Positions 7,320 to 15,243 of a DNA stretch of 64,000 nucleotides are shown here, piece after piece. The DNA is from Helcococcus kunzii ATCC 51366. Its GTDB lineage: Bacteria; Bacillota; Clostridia; Tissierellales; Peptoniphilaceae. The translations under genes and the position numbers were made by a program. The notes beneath the pieces are model-generated. The model searched no databases, was not told the origin of the DNA, and worked only from the letters and a program-made list of their open reading frames with translations. Positions within the stretch are counted from its first letter, which is position 1. Every line of letters begins with the position of its first letter. The stretch lies in contig NZ_JH601088.1 in NCBI RefSeq assembly GCF_000245755.1, forward strand, positions 1,867,354-1,931,353. The letters are read 5' to 3'.

Positions 7320-9380
7320 TTATTTGCTGTCTTTCACTAATGTGTCAGCAGCTTCTTTACCAAATACAACTGTGTCAACAACAGCGTTTCCACCTAATCT
7401 GTTTGCTCCGTGGATACCGCCTGTTACTTCACCAGCTGCATAAAGACCCTTAATCACTTCTCCTGATTCATTTAACACACGTCCATTTGGATCTATTGAC
7501 AATCCACCCATTGTATGGTGCAATGACGCTTGTCTAGGTGTAGCCACCCATGGGCCTTTTTCTAATTTTGTTGAATATAAAATACGTCCAAATTCATCTT
7601 TACCAGAGTCAACACTTGCATTGAACTTATCTATTGTTTCTTGTAATGTTTTAGCATCACATCCGATTTGTTTTGCTAAATCTTCAACTGTGTCCGCAAC
7701 TAAGATATATCCCTTTTCTTTTAGATAGTCAAATGTAAAACCATCTGCTGATCTCCAATTTGGATCTTTAATATCAACATAACCTTTTCCATCACCTGAT
7801 TCTAACATAAAGAACATTGAATCAGTTTGAGACATTACGCCTTTGGAAATTTCATCTCTTCGTCCGTCTTCTCTTACGAATCTCTTACCTTCTTTATTTA
7901 TGAAAATAATTTGATCTGTACCATTTACATCACGTGGTGGATATTTAGTAAGTTGTCCATCTTTTGTATTTCCTAGATATAACAATTGGATTTGTTCCAT
8001 ATCTGTTAAACCAGCTTTAGCCTTTAATCCTAACTCTATACCATCACCTTGTGAACTTGTTTCTCTATTTGTTGTTGCAACTTTTGATAAATCATCCCAT
8101 TTTCCAGATGTATTGTATTTTTGTATCATTTCACCATTCGCTGCAAAACCACCTGTCGCAATAATCACACCATTTTTTGCTTTAATAGTGTATTCTTTTT
8201 GGGAATGGTTATTTTGAACTTTTACTCCAACAACCTTATCTCCATCCATTACGATGTCTTTTGCTGTAGTTTGCAAAATGATTTCAATTTTATCTTTATT
8301 TTTTTCTACTTGATCTGCATATGTGGAAATAAAGCCGGTACCCATATCCATTACAGATGTATGAGTTCTTTGCCATAATGAACCAGCCCCTTGGCTCACG
8401 CCTTTATCAAATTCCATGCCTAAGTCTTGTATCCACTTAAATCCATCAAATGCTTGATATGTAAGTGTCTTAACTAAGTCTAATTGGGCAACATTATCGC
8501 CACCATTCCAAGTTTGTAATGCATACCATTCTTTAGTATCAAATAAATTTTTTCTACCTTCAGCTTTATATTGTTCCCATTGTTTTTTAACTTCATCCAT
8601 TAAAGCTTTATGCTCGTCATTTACTGGTTTTTGAGATAATGCTTTTTCTAAAGTATCCTTAACAGGAGCAGTCATCTCAACTATGCTTTGAGTTTCTGGA
8701 TTTGGTGTGTTATAAATAGCACCACATACTAATGTATTTCCTCCAACTGCACCATTTTTTTCAATGATTATAACTTTTTTACCTTGTTGTGCGGCTGATA
8801 TAGCACCTGCTAAACCAGATCCACCTCCACCAATGATCACAACATCAGTTTCCATATCGTCAATTTTATCTTTATATGTATTTTCTTTTTTCCAATCCTC
8901 TAGATTTGCTCCAGCTTGCTCCATAGCATCGGAAACGGCTCTTTTAATAGCCTTAGAAGAAATTGTTGCACCTGTAACATCGTCAACATCTATATTTTGT
9001 GATTCAACAATTTTTTCAGGTATGTCAACTGTTGGTACAATAACGCCAGTACGTACAATTTTGTCGCTTTTATCTTTCAATTCTCCACCTATACCTGGTG
9101 TTTCGGAGTGTTTTAAAACTTTAACTGATTTAATTTCCTTATCAGTTACTTCAACTTCTACTTCTATATCATCATTCATACCAGGTGTTTTTGCTGTATA
9201 TTTACCAGCTTTTAAACTACCTGACTGTTCTTTCTGAGTATCATCTTTTGTTTCTTTTGTGGTGTTTTCTTCTGTTTCTTTGATTGATTCTTTATCAGTT
9301 TCTTTATTATTAGCATTACAAGCTGTAAACACAAGTATAAACGCTAAAAATAAAGCCAATAGACTTCGATGTTTTTTCAT
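7320..9380 (-). CDS. Lipoprotein FMN-binding/fumarate reductase-like flavoprotein
   Basis: The 686-residue product begins with a lipoprotein signal (hydrophobic core ending FVFTAC, lipidated Cys near residue 21) and a Thr/Lys/Glu-rich linker. An FMN-binding domain (about 56-150) contains the flavinylation motif DDVTGATIS, whose Thr is normally joined to FMN by an ApbE transferase. A FAD-binding domain starts at DVVIIGGGGSGLAGA (about 178) and includes the HHTMGGL and GANRLGGNA blocks of the fumarate/urocanate reductase flavoprotein family. There are no haem motifs. It is likely an anchored extracellular reductase fed by a flavin-based electron chain; the acceptor (fumarate, urocanate, methacrylate or other) cannot be told from sequence. 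It is monocistronic with its own promoter and terminator. Confidence 0.9.
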   Translation of the reverse strand: MKKHRSLLALFLAFILVFTACNANNKETDKESIKETEENTTKETKDDTQKEQSGSLKAGKYTAKTPGMNDDIEVEVEVTDKEIKSVKVLKHSETPGIGGELKDKSDKIVRTGVIVPTVDIPEKIVESQNIDVDDVTGATISSKAIKRAVSDAMEQAGANLEDWKKENTYKDKIDDMETDVVIIGGGGSGLAGAISAAQQGKKVIIIEKNGAVGGNTLVCGAIYNTPNPETQSIVEMTAPVKDTLEKALSQKPVNDEHKALMDEVKKQWEQYKAEGRKNLFDTKEWYALQTWNGGDNVAQLDLVKTLTYQAFDGFKWIQDLGMEFDKGVSQGAGSLWQRTHTSVMDMGTGFISTYADQVEKNKDKIEIILQTTAKDIVMDGDKVVGVKVQNNHSQKEYTIKAKNGVIIATGGFAANGEMIQKYNTSGKWDDLSKVATTNRETSSQGDGIELGLKAKAGLTDMEQIQLLYLGNTKDGQLTKYPPRDVNGTDQIIFINKEGKRFVREDGRRDEISKGVMSQTDSMFFMLESGDGKGYVDIKDPNWRSADGFTFDYLKEKGYILVADTVEDLAKQIGCDAKTLQETIDKFNASVDSGKDEFGRILYSTKLEKGPWVATPRQASLHHTMGGLSIDPNGRVLNESGEVIKGLYAAGEVTGGIHGANRLGGNAVVDTVVFGKEAADTLVKDSK

Positions 9381-9409
9381 TTCTCCCTCCGTTATAATAT
9401 TATATTTAA

Positions 9410-9438
9410 AGAATAACGCTTAAAAAGTATATTGTCAA
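9410..9438 (-). promoter_or_regulatory. Sigma-A promoter of the flavoprotein reductase gene
   Basis: On the minus strand TTGACA (9433-9438) and TATTCT (9410-9415) are separated by exactly 17 bases, about 30 bases upstream of the start codon. Confidence 0.75.
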
Positions 9439-9467
9439 CAGATTAACGATAAAATTTTAACATTTAA

Positions 9468-9504
9468 ATAAAAAACAATAGGGCTGATATACAGCCCCAC
9501 TATT
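9468..9504 (-). terminator. Terminator of the ABC-2 exporter operon
   Basis: On the minus strand GGGGCTG and CAGCCC pair around TATAT and are followed by TATTGTTTTTTA, directly after the permease stop codon. Confidence 0.75.
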
Positions 9505-10388
9505 TAGCCTATATTTATATCTTTTTTGTTTAGAACAGTTAAATTCAATAGTAAATAAACTACAAAATATACAGCTATTAAAGGTAAAAACTCTTTAATG
9601 TAATTCATCATCTCATTGTCAGCTAATTCCATTGTAAAATTGCTAGCTTTATTTATTAATGAAATATCAACTAACTTAAATGGTAATAATTTTAATCCAT
9701 CAAACATATTGAAGAATGGAATTAATATTTGTTGAACAAGTAAGATTGAAACAATTGATGTAGTTGTAATATTTCCAGAAAGATTTGCTATAAGTATTAT
9801 CATAGCTGATATTGTAGTTAATGATAATAAATTTATTCCTGAGAATGTAAGCAATTTTGACCAATCAATATTTAAGTTTCCTGTAAGTATTTTTGAAGTC
9901 AATGAATATATTATTATAGTCACAATCATTAACAAAATCGCATATACTATCGCAATAAATATTTTAGCAAAAGGCATCATCTTTCTATAATCTTTTATTG
10001 TTAATAAATTTTTTATGTATCCTGAAGTGTATTCTTTTGTGGCTGTAATTGAAACAAATACGGTCAACATAATCAATATCAATGAACCACCAGTTAAATG
10101 TTTAATATTTTCCTCAAAACTAAATTGCTTATTAATAGTTTCTTTTCTTAAAGCTTCTAATTTACTTGGTGTCATATCTTTTTCAGGATCTTTAGAAATT
10201 TCTCTTTGGAAATCTTCAATAGAATTTGTCTGCATTGCTCTTAAATATGAGACATCTTCTGCACTTTGTATTGTGTAATAATTTGCAAATACAGGCAATA
10301 ATGTAAATAATATAAATACTAGCATTATTATATAAGTACTCTTGCTATTAAAAGCTCTTTTTAATTCATATTTAAATAGATTAAGCAT
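9504..10388 (-). CDS. ABC-2 type transporter permease
   Basis: The 294-residue protein has an N-terminal membrane span (STYIIMLVFILFTLLPVF), an extracellular loop of about 70 residues containing charged KDPEKDMTPS segments, then five further spans. The last lies near VYFVVYLLLNLTVL. This is the six-span layout of ABC-2 permeases such as those that expel bacteriocins or lantibiotics. The start codon overlaps the end of the ATPase gene by 8 bases, indicating translational coupling. An antimicrobial-peptide immunity or export role is only inferred from the BcrA/BcrB-like arrangement. Confidence 0.85.
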   Translation of the reverse strand: MLNLFKYELKRAFNSKSTYIIMLVFILFTLLPVFANYYTIQSAEDVSYLRAMQTNSIEDFQREISKDPEKDMTPSKLEALRKETINKQFSFEENIKHLTGGSLILIMLTVFVSITATKEYTSGYIKNLLTIKDYRKMMPFAKIFIAIVYAILLMIVTIIIYSLTSKILTGNLNIDWSKLLTFSGINLLSLTTISAMIILIANLSGNITTTSIVSILLVQQILIPFFNMFDGLKLLPFKLVDISLINKASNFTMELADNEMMNYIKEFLPLIAVYFVVYLLLNLTVLNKKDINIG

Positions 10389-11277
10389 TTACCATTCCTC
10401 CTGTTAGATTTAGATAATAGTTTTCTAATGATTGATGTGTTGTAAATATCTCTTCAAGGTAAATTTGGTTTTCGGCTAGATATCTATTTATTTCTTTTGT
10501 GTCCACATCTTCTGAAATATATATTGTTTTGCCATCTGTTTGTTCAATTTTTGTTATCTTAAGTTTATTTATCAGTAAATTAACCACTTCAGAGGCATTT
10601 TCCACAACAATCTTTACTTTATCTTTATCTACTTTTGCAAGTTCTTCTGATGAAATTTCTGTTATTAAAGAACCATTATCAATAATCCCAAATCTAGTTA
10701 CTGTTTTAGCTAATTCATCTAGAATGTGACTTGAAATGATAATTGTCATATCCCTTTCTTTAGATAATCTTTTTATTAAATTTCTAAAATCATTCATCCC
10801 TTGTGGATCCATACCATTTGTAGGTTCATCTAAAATCAAAATTTCAGGATCATTAATTAAAGCAATAGCAAGTCCCAATCTTTGTTTCATACCAAGAGAA
10901 TATTGTTTAATCTTTTTCTTTTCTCCCCCAAGTCCAACGGTATTCATTAATTCTTCGGCATATTTTTTGTTATTTATCCCTAAAGCTGTAAGTTTTAAGT
11001 TAATATTTGTTAATCCGTCAAGTTCTTGAATCAATCCCGGACTTTCAATCAATAAACCTATTTTTGGTCTATTATTATCTGTTGTATTTATTGTAACTTC
11101 TCCTGAAGTTGGCTTAATCAAATCTGATATCATTTTTAATACAGTAGTCTTACCAGCTCCATTTCTACCAATAAGTCCATAAATATCTCCGCGATTTATT
11201 GTCAAATTAACTTTATCTGCAGCAAGTTTTTTTCCATATCGCTTTGTTAGGTTATTTGTCTTAACTATGCTTTCCAT
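10381..11277 (-). CDS. ABC transporter ATP-binding protein (BcrA/CcmA class)
   Basis: This ATPase (298 residues) has Walker A (GRNGAGKTT), signature (YSLGMKQRLGLA), Walker B (ILILDEPTNGMD) and H-loop (IIISSH). A C-terminal extension of about 80 residues ends in a NQIYLEEIFTTHQSLENYYL segment. That layout, with the YSLGMKQRL signature, is typical of ATPases paired with ABC-2 permeases in lantibiotic or bacitracin self-protection systems. It is the first gene of a two-gene operon and has a 20-bp palindrome in its promoter region. Confidence 0.88.
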   Translation of the reverse strand: MESIVKTNNLTKRYGKKLAADKVNLTINRGDIYGLIGRNGAGKTTVLKMISDLIKPTSGEVTINTTDNNRPKIGLLIESPGLIQELDGLTNINLKLTALGINNKKYAEELMNTVGLGGEKKKIKQYSLGMKQRLGLAIALINDPEILILDEPTNGMDPQGMNDFRNLIKRLSKERDMTIIISSHILDELAKTVTRFGIIDNGSLITEISSEELAKVDKDKVKIVVENASEVVNLLINKLKITKIEQTDGKTIYISEDVDTKEINRYLAENQIYLEEIFTTHQSLENYYLNLTGGMVNA

Positions 11278-11310
11278 TTCATCTCCTTCTCATTTTTTAT
11301 TCAGTATCTC

Positions 11311-11330
11311 TGTACTATTTATATAGTACA
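11311..11330. promoter_or_regulatory. Palindromic operator upstream of the ABC-2 exporter operon
   Basis: TGTACTAT and ATAGTACA form a perfect inverted repeat around TTAT, 33 bases upstream of the ATPase start codon. On the minus strand it overlaps a candidate -10 (TACTAT) that lies 17 bases from TAGACA. GTAC-flanked palindromes of this kind are often bound by YtrA-like GntR repressors of ABC exporters, but no such regulator is encoded next to it. Confidence 0.5.
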
Positions 11331-11354
11331 CCACTATTCCATATTTGTCTAGTA

Positions 11355-11407
11355 TTAAAAAAAAAATTAGGCATTGCTTATTAACCTTGTAGTTATAACG
11401 CTTTGCC
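11355..11407 (-). terminator. Terminator of the DUF4298-ctlX-GNAT operon
   Basis: On the minus strand AGGCA and TGCCT close an imperfect stem that includes GTTATAAC/GTTAATAA, followed by ten consecutive T. Confidence 0.7.
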
Positions 11408-11419
11408 TCATTTTACATT

Positions 11420-12223
11420 TTACTTATTCACTTTTCTATACTCTGTTTGAGAAAATACTTTTTTAAATCCCAAACTCTGATAAACATGATTTGAAATTGG
11501 ATTTTTCTGATCTACATTTAATGTCGCAATCTTTCCTTTTTCTATTATTTCATTTTTTATGGCATTTACTACTTTTTTTGCTAATTTCTGACCTCTATAC
11601 TCTGATCTTGTATATACATCAGAGATATTCATAGTATCATCTGATGTTTCCTTAAATTTAGCAAAACTAACAATCTTATTATCTTTTCTAATAATTCTAT
11701 ATAAGCTGATATTATCTTCTATTTTTTCTCTCTTAACTTCATCAATAATACCAACATCGATTATAAATTTTTTCATACATTCAAAAATTTCATCAACATC
11801 TGTGTCTTTAGCTTTTTCAACTTCGTCACTAGAAGATTCAGTTATTTTTCTCGCTTCCATAAAATCCATTTCTAAAGCTTTATAATATTGAAAATCATAA
11901 CCGTTAGTTAATACATCTTTTATAGTATTACCTAGCGTAGATTCACTTAAATAGTTATTAATATTATATCCTTTATCACTTATATATCTAATCATTTCTC
12001 TAACACATACTTCATCGCCATAAATTAGAGTATTACGAGGTACTAATCTTAAGACAAGTAGAAACTTATCATCTTGAATGCATTTCAGAGCAAAATTGTT
12101 TTCATCTGTTTTCATCAAAGTGTTTCCATTTGTAAAAAATAAATTTGCTTGGTATCTTGCATTACTTAATGTATCTAAATTATCATTGATAAATTCCTTA
12201 CCATTTTTATATTCAATTATCAT
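11420..12223 (-). CDS. GNAT family N-acetyltransferase
   Basis: The C-terminal half (about residues 135-267) is a GNAT domain: a predicted beta-bulge strand with MNISDVYTRSEYRG, the acetyl-CoA-binding YRGQKLAKKVVNAI segment, then ATLNVDQKNPISNHVYQSLGFKKV, in which N..S...Y...GF is the classic motif-B ending. The N-terminal 130 residues form an extra domain I do not recognise. The acceptor is unknown. The gene follows ctlX by 15 bases and is last in the operon, so a link to arginine or citrulline metabolism is possible but only inferred from position. Confidence 0.82.
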   Translation of the reverse strand: MIIEYKNGKEFINDNLDTLSNARYQANLFFTNGNTLMKTDENNFALKCIQDDKFLLVLRLVPRNTLIYGDEVCVREMIRYISDKGYNINNYLSESTLGNTIKDVLTNGYDFQYYKALEMDFMEARKITESSSDEVEKAKDTDVDEIFECMKKFIIDVGIIDEVKREKIEDNISLYRIIRKDNKIVSFAKFKETSDDTMNISDVYTRSEYRGQKLAKKVVNAIKNEIIEKGKIATLNVDQKNPISNHVYQSLGFKKVFSQTEYRKVNK

Positions 12224-12238
12224 ATAAAATTCTCTCTT

Positions 12239-13129
12239 TTATCTAAATATTTCCGCCATCATGCATCTAGCAGAGCCTCCGCCCAATTGTTCAATAGTGT
12301 CTATTTCAACAGTAACAATAGGTAGTTTTGTTTCTATTTTTTCAATCTGTTCTTTTGTAAATGCATCATAAGCAGATGTTGACATTGTTAAAAATTTTCC
12401 TTCTTCTCCCTTAAGTTCCAAGACATTTCCGGAAAAATTAAGTATTTGTGCACCACTCAGTGCTATCACTTCATGAGTTTTTGAAAGCTCAGAAATTATT
12501 GTTTGTCTATATTCTTCGTCAATTAAATCTTCAGCGATAAATGCAAAATCTGAAGTTATACTCATCATAACATTTGTATGATAAATCTCTTTTCCCATTT
12601 GATGAGAAACAAATGGAAATGCCTTATATCCTAATTTATCGCACACTTCTTCAAATAAATTTCTATCTGATCTTTTGGATAATGAACAATATGCTTTTTT
12701 ATTTTCTCTATCAAAAACAATCGCTCCTGTACCTTCTAAAACAATATCTTCCGTTGACTTTGAAGATAAATCAATAATATTTGAAGGTTTATATATTTCT
12801 ATCAACTCATCCCTGAATTTTTTTATCTCTTCACATCTATTTTCTGTCAGCATCGGGTAAATGACTAAATCTCCATTATGCGTAGAAAACCAATTATTTG
12901 GGAAAATACTATCCGGTGTATAAGGATCAATCGTGTCTTTTACAACATCAACCTTTACCCCTTTTTCCAATAGAATATTTACAAAATTATCAAACTCATT
13001 AAGAGCTAAAATCTGGATATCATCATCATTTAATTCACTTTCATTTTGATATAAATTATCTAGTGAAGTTTGTTTATTATAATTAAAACGAATTGGTTGC
13101 ACCATAAGTACTTCATTTGTTGATTGCAT
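12239..13129 (-). CDS. ctlX: Citrulline utilization hydrolase CtlX-type amidinotransferase-fold enzyme
   Basis: The 296-residue protein belongs to the guanidine-group-modifying pentein superfamily. It shows the substrate-binding block PDSIFPNNWFSTH (about residue 73), LEGTGAIVFDR (about 131) with the Glu of the catalytic set, the histidine block YHTNVMMS (about 186) and the C-terminal catalytic cysteine in GGSARCMMAEIF. This set is typical of the CtlX branch, linked to citrulline or arginine breakdown. Length fits a single-domain member. It is flanked by the DUF4298 gene 26 bases upstream and the GNAT gene downstream. The exact substrate (citrulline, arginine or a methylated derivative) is not settled by sequence. 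Confidence 0.85.
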   Translation of the reverse strand: MQSTNEVLMVQPIRFNYNKQTSLDNLYQNESELNDDDIQILALNEFDNFVNILLEKGVKVDVVKDTIDPYTPDSIFPNNWFSTHNGDLVIYPMLTENRCEEIKKFRDELIEIYKPSNIIDLSSKSTEDIVLEGTGAIVFDRENKKAYCSLSKRSDRNLFEEVCDKLGYKAFPFVSHQMGKEIYHTNVMMSITSDFAFIAEDLIDEEYRQTIISELSKTHEVIALSGAQILNFSGNVLELKGEEGKFLTMSTSAYDAFTKEQIEKIETKLPIVTVEIDTIEQLGGGSARCMMAEIFR

Positions 13130-13155
13130 CTTATTCTCCTATATTTAGAATACTA

Positions 13156-13455
13156 CTAATATTCCTTAATCATCTTTGTTGCAATCTCAAGCATTCTAAT
13201 AGAAGTTTGATGAGAATCTCCCAACAAATCATATGCTAAATCTTCTGAAAGAACTCCACATGCGATATCATCATATTCATCCGTTTCATTTGAAATATCC
13301 ACATCATTCATATATTCTTCGCTGATATAGTATTCTTTTAATTTATTTAAATCTTCTGTCTTTGCTTCTAATTTATCTAAAACCTCATTTAATTCATTCA
13401 ATAAATCGGTTAGTTCGTTTAATCTTTTTTCATTTTCAATAACGTCTTTTTTCAT
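13156..13455 (-). CDS. DUF4298 domain protein
   Basis: The 99-residue acidic protein starts with a coiled-coil helix (ENEKRLNELTDLLNELNEVLDKLEAK). It then carries the DUF4298 core: YYISEEYMNDVD followed by GVLSEDLAYDLLGDSHQTSIRMLEIATKMI. Members are small cytoplasmic proteins with no known function. It has a strong promoter and leads an operon with ctlX and a GNAT acetyltransferase. Confidence 0.8.
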   Translation of the reverse strand: MKKDVIENEKRLNELTDLLNELNEVLDKLEAKTEDLNKLKEYYISEEYMNDVDISNETDEYDDIACGVLSEDLAYDLLGDSHQTSIRMLEIATKMIKEY

Positions 13456-13480
13456 ATTTACCTCACTTAAACTTTTCTTA

Positions 13481-13509
13481 ATTATATATTTAATATTCTT
13501 TTATTGCAA
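13481..13509 (-). promoter_or_regulatory. Sigma-A promoter of the DUF4298-ctlX-GNAT operon
   Basis: On the minus strand TTGCAA (13504-13509) and TATAAT (13481-13486) are 17 bases apart, 26 bases upstream of the start codon. Confidence 0.72.
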
Positions 13510-13570
13510 TTAGCATAATACAATTGATCGTCTTAAAGAAGTTTATAGATTTTATTATATAAAATATGAA

Positions 13571-13620
13571 AAAAGAGCTGTTGCAAAATTACTTTTAGTC
13601 ATTCTGTAACAGCTATTTTA
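13571..13620. repeat. Dispersed hairpin element, copy 1
   Basis: AGCTGTTGCA (13576-13585) pairs with TGTAACAGCT (13605-13614) with one G-U. The segment GAGCTGTTGCAAAATTACTT and the following TTAGT are nearly identical to the element at 19861-19910, and the AGCTCC core recurs at 1026-1054. It may be a terminator-like or MITE-like repeat; here no gene is placed to need it. Confidence 0.6.
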
Positions 13621-13747
13621 TTAGTATTCAATATTTTAACATTTCATTGTAATGAATAATACCTACATGTTCAAAGCATTTATACAAAAGAGGATATACA
13701 TAATTGTAAAAAGTAATAATTACTATTTTCTAGAATTATTCTCCTTT

Positions 13748-14053
13748 TGACCCTGGCGTTTTTAATTTTTCTTAATTCGCTAGGGCTAAAATTTCACTTC
13801 TGACCCTGGTGTTTTCGCTTTTTTCCAATTCGCTAGGGCTAAAATTTCACTTCTGACCCTAGTGTTTTCGCTTTTTTCCAATTCACTAGGGCTAAAATTT
13901 CATTTTTGACCCTGGCGTTTTCGTTTTTATTTAATTCGCTAGGGTTCTAAAGCCATTTTTGACCCTGGCGTTTTCTATTTTTCTTAATTCGCTAGGGTTC
14001 TAAATCAAATTTTGACCCTAGTGTTTTTGATTTTTCTTAATACAGTAGGGTTT
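13748..14053. repeat. Six-unit array of 53-bp inverted repeats (array 1)
   Basis: Units begin at 13748, 13801, 13854, 13907, 13960 and 14013, exactly 53 bases apart. Each holds a left arm CCCTRGYG and a right arm CRCTAGGG separated by about 19 AT-rich bases, then about 18 bases to the next unit. In the third unit both arms change together (CCCTAGTG with CACTAGGG), which keeps pairing; the last unit is partly decayed (CAGTAGGG). Left and right arms alternate every 26-27 bases, about 2.5 helical turns. Spacers are similar between units, so this is not a CRISPR array. Function unknown; see array 2 at 42390-42849. Confidence 0.9.
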
Positions 14054-14137
14054 TGAATACATATTTTTATTTTCAATATACTTTGCTATCATAAGCAAAA
14101 ATTCAAAATTTAAACTTCCCAAGTTATAAAACAATCC

Positions 14138-14254
14138 TTATTTTTCAACATCGTCTTTTTTCTTACTTTTTTTATTGTATATAATTGTTGATAATATCGC
14201 TATATTAGCTAATGCATTAATAACAATAATTAAAATTAAAATTCTTTCTTTCAT
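14138..14254 (-). CDS. 38-residue single-span membrane peptide
   Basis: An ATG-initiated frame encodes a 38-residue peptide with a short basic start (MKER), one hydrophobic helix (ILILIIVINALANIAILSTIIY) and a charged tail (NKKSKKKDDVEK). The composition is that of a genuine small membrane protein or a type I toxin-like peptide. The ribosome site is weak (GGGT nine bases upstream), so expression is not certain. It lies between array 1 and the gene-poor region. No family recognised. Confidence 0.4.
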   Translation of the reverse strand: MKERILILIIVINALANIAILSTIIYNKKSKKKDDVEK

Positions 14255-15174
14255 TTTTCTACCCAATATCCATTCGAATCAAAATTATACCATTTTCCAT
14301 TTTATCTATCACATAATTATAGCAAATAAAGCCTATAATTAGTGTACATATAAATTTTCAATTGATTAATCTCACATTCAACCTTACGATTATTTGTGTT
14401 TTAATTATATAATATTTTTAAATAATCGTCAACATTTTCACAAATTAGATAATATTTTACGTTGTAAAACTTAGTAACCCAACTATACTCTATAGGAAAT
14501 GACATAATTTCTTTATAGATTGAGCTCAGATGATTGTTTTTTTTATAAGAGAAGAGAAAAGAAATCATAAATATAGAAGATTTTCCCGAGGAGAAGCAAA
14601 AAAAATACTATTTGAAAAAATAAGAGAATACAAAAATGTTGAAAAACAGATGATTTAATAGATTTTATGATTAAATTTAACTTATATTTACTTAGATAAA
14701 ATAAGAACGATTATAAAATTATGTTCTTTTTTTGAAACTGACCAAAATGACAAATACTATTTGATATAGATAGTATTTTAATCATGATAAACTTCTAAAA
14801 ATAATTTTTTTATTAAACAACAGCTATTTTTACTTAGTTTTTTCTTAAATTTATTTCTATTTCATCAATTATTCATACACATTTTGTAAGTAATATCCAT
14901 CATCTATGAATACCGATAAGTGATAAACAATAGTTACTCACTCATAATATACAACATAATAAACGATATCATATATTTAAATACTTCATTTAGGGAAACA
15001 ATGCCGATAAAATACTTATTTTACAAATTATAGTTTTGTTTAATTCAAAATACATATTATATTTCATGTAATCATGTAAATAGCTAAACAAGTTTAAAAT
15101 ATAATGTATCTTCAAATCTCCTTTCAACAATATTTCTATAATTTTTTTATTTATTTTTAAAAGTAAAGAAATCG
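14255..15174. other. Gene-poor AT-rich stretch
   Basis: About 900 bases of very AT-rich DNA. Apart from the possible gene remnant at 14530-14658, I see no coding sequence, RNA gene or clear repeat until the promoter at 15175. Confidence 0.4.
14530..14658 (+). pseudogene. Possible gene remnant of 42 codons
   Basis: An ATG frame of 42 codons reads as a basic, plausible protein fragment (REEKRNHKYRRF, then SRGEAKKILFEKIREYKN) with the codon use of the surrounding genes. It has no ribosome site and a stop codon just upstream. It may be the tail of a decayed gene. I do not recognise the family, and chance cannot be ruled out. Confidence 0.25.
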
Positions 15175-15203
15175 TTTACTTATATAAATAATTTTGCTAT
15201 AAT
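15175..15203 (+). promoter_or_regulatory. Extended -10 promoter of the secreted-protein/ABC operon
   Basis: TTTACT (15175-15180) and TATAAT (15198-15203) are 17 bases apart, and a TG one base before the -10 makes it an extended -10 promoter. It fires directly into the RBS-containing inverted-repeat arm. Confidence 0.8.
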
Positions 15204-15225
15204 TAAATAAGTATTAAAGGTGCAA

Positions 15226-15243
15226 ATGAATATAAATATATGA
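15226..15243 (+). CDS. Possible 5-residue leader peptide overlapping the secreted-protein start
   Basis: ATG at 15226 follows AAAGGTGCAA and encodes MNINI before TGA at 15241-15243, which overlaps the ATG of the secreted-protein gene (ATGA). Since that gene has no ribosome site of its own at normal distance, it may be translated by termination-reinitiation. Very short, so only suggestive. Confidence 0.3.
   Translation: MNINI

Noticed and set aside
13748..14053. CRISPR array
   Set aside because: The units are regularly spaced, but the 'spacers' are similar AT-rich sequences, not unique, and no cas genes are near. The same applies to 42390-42849.
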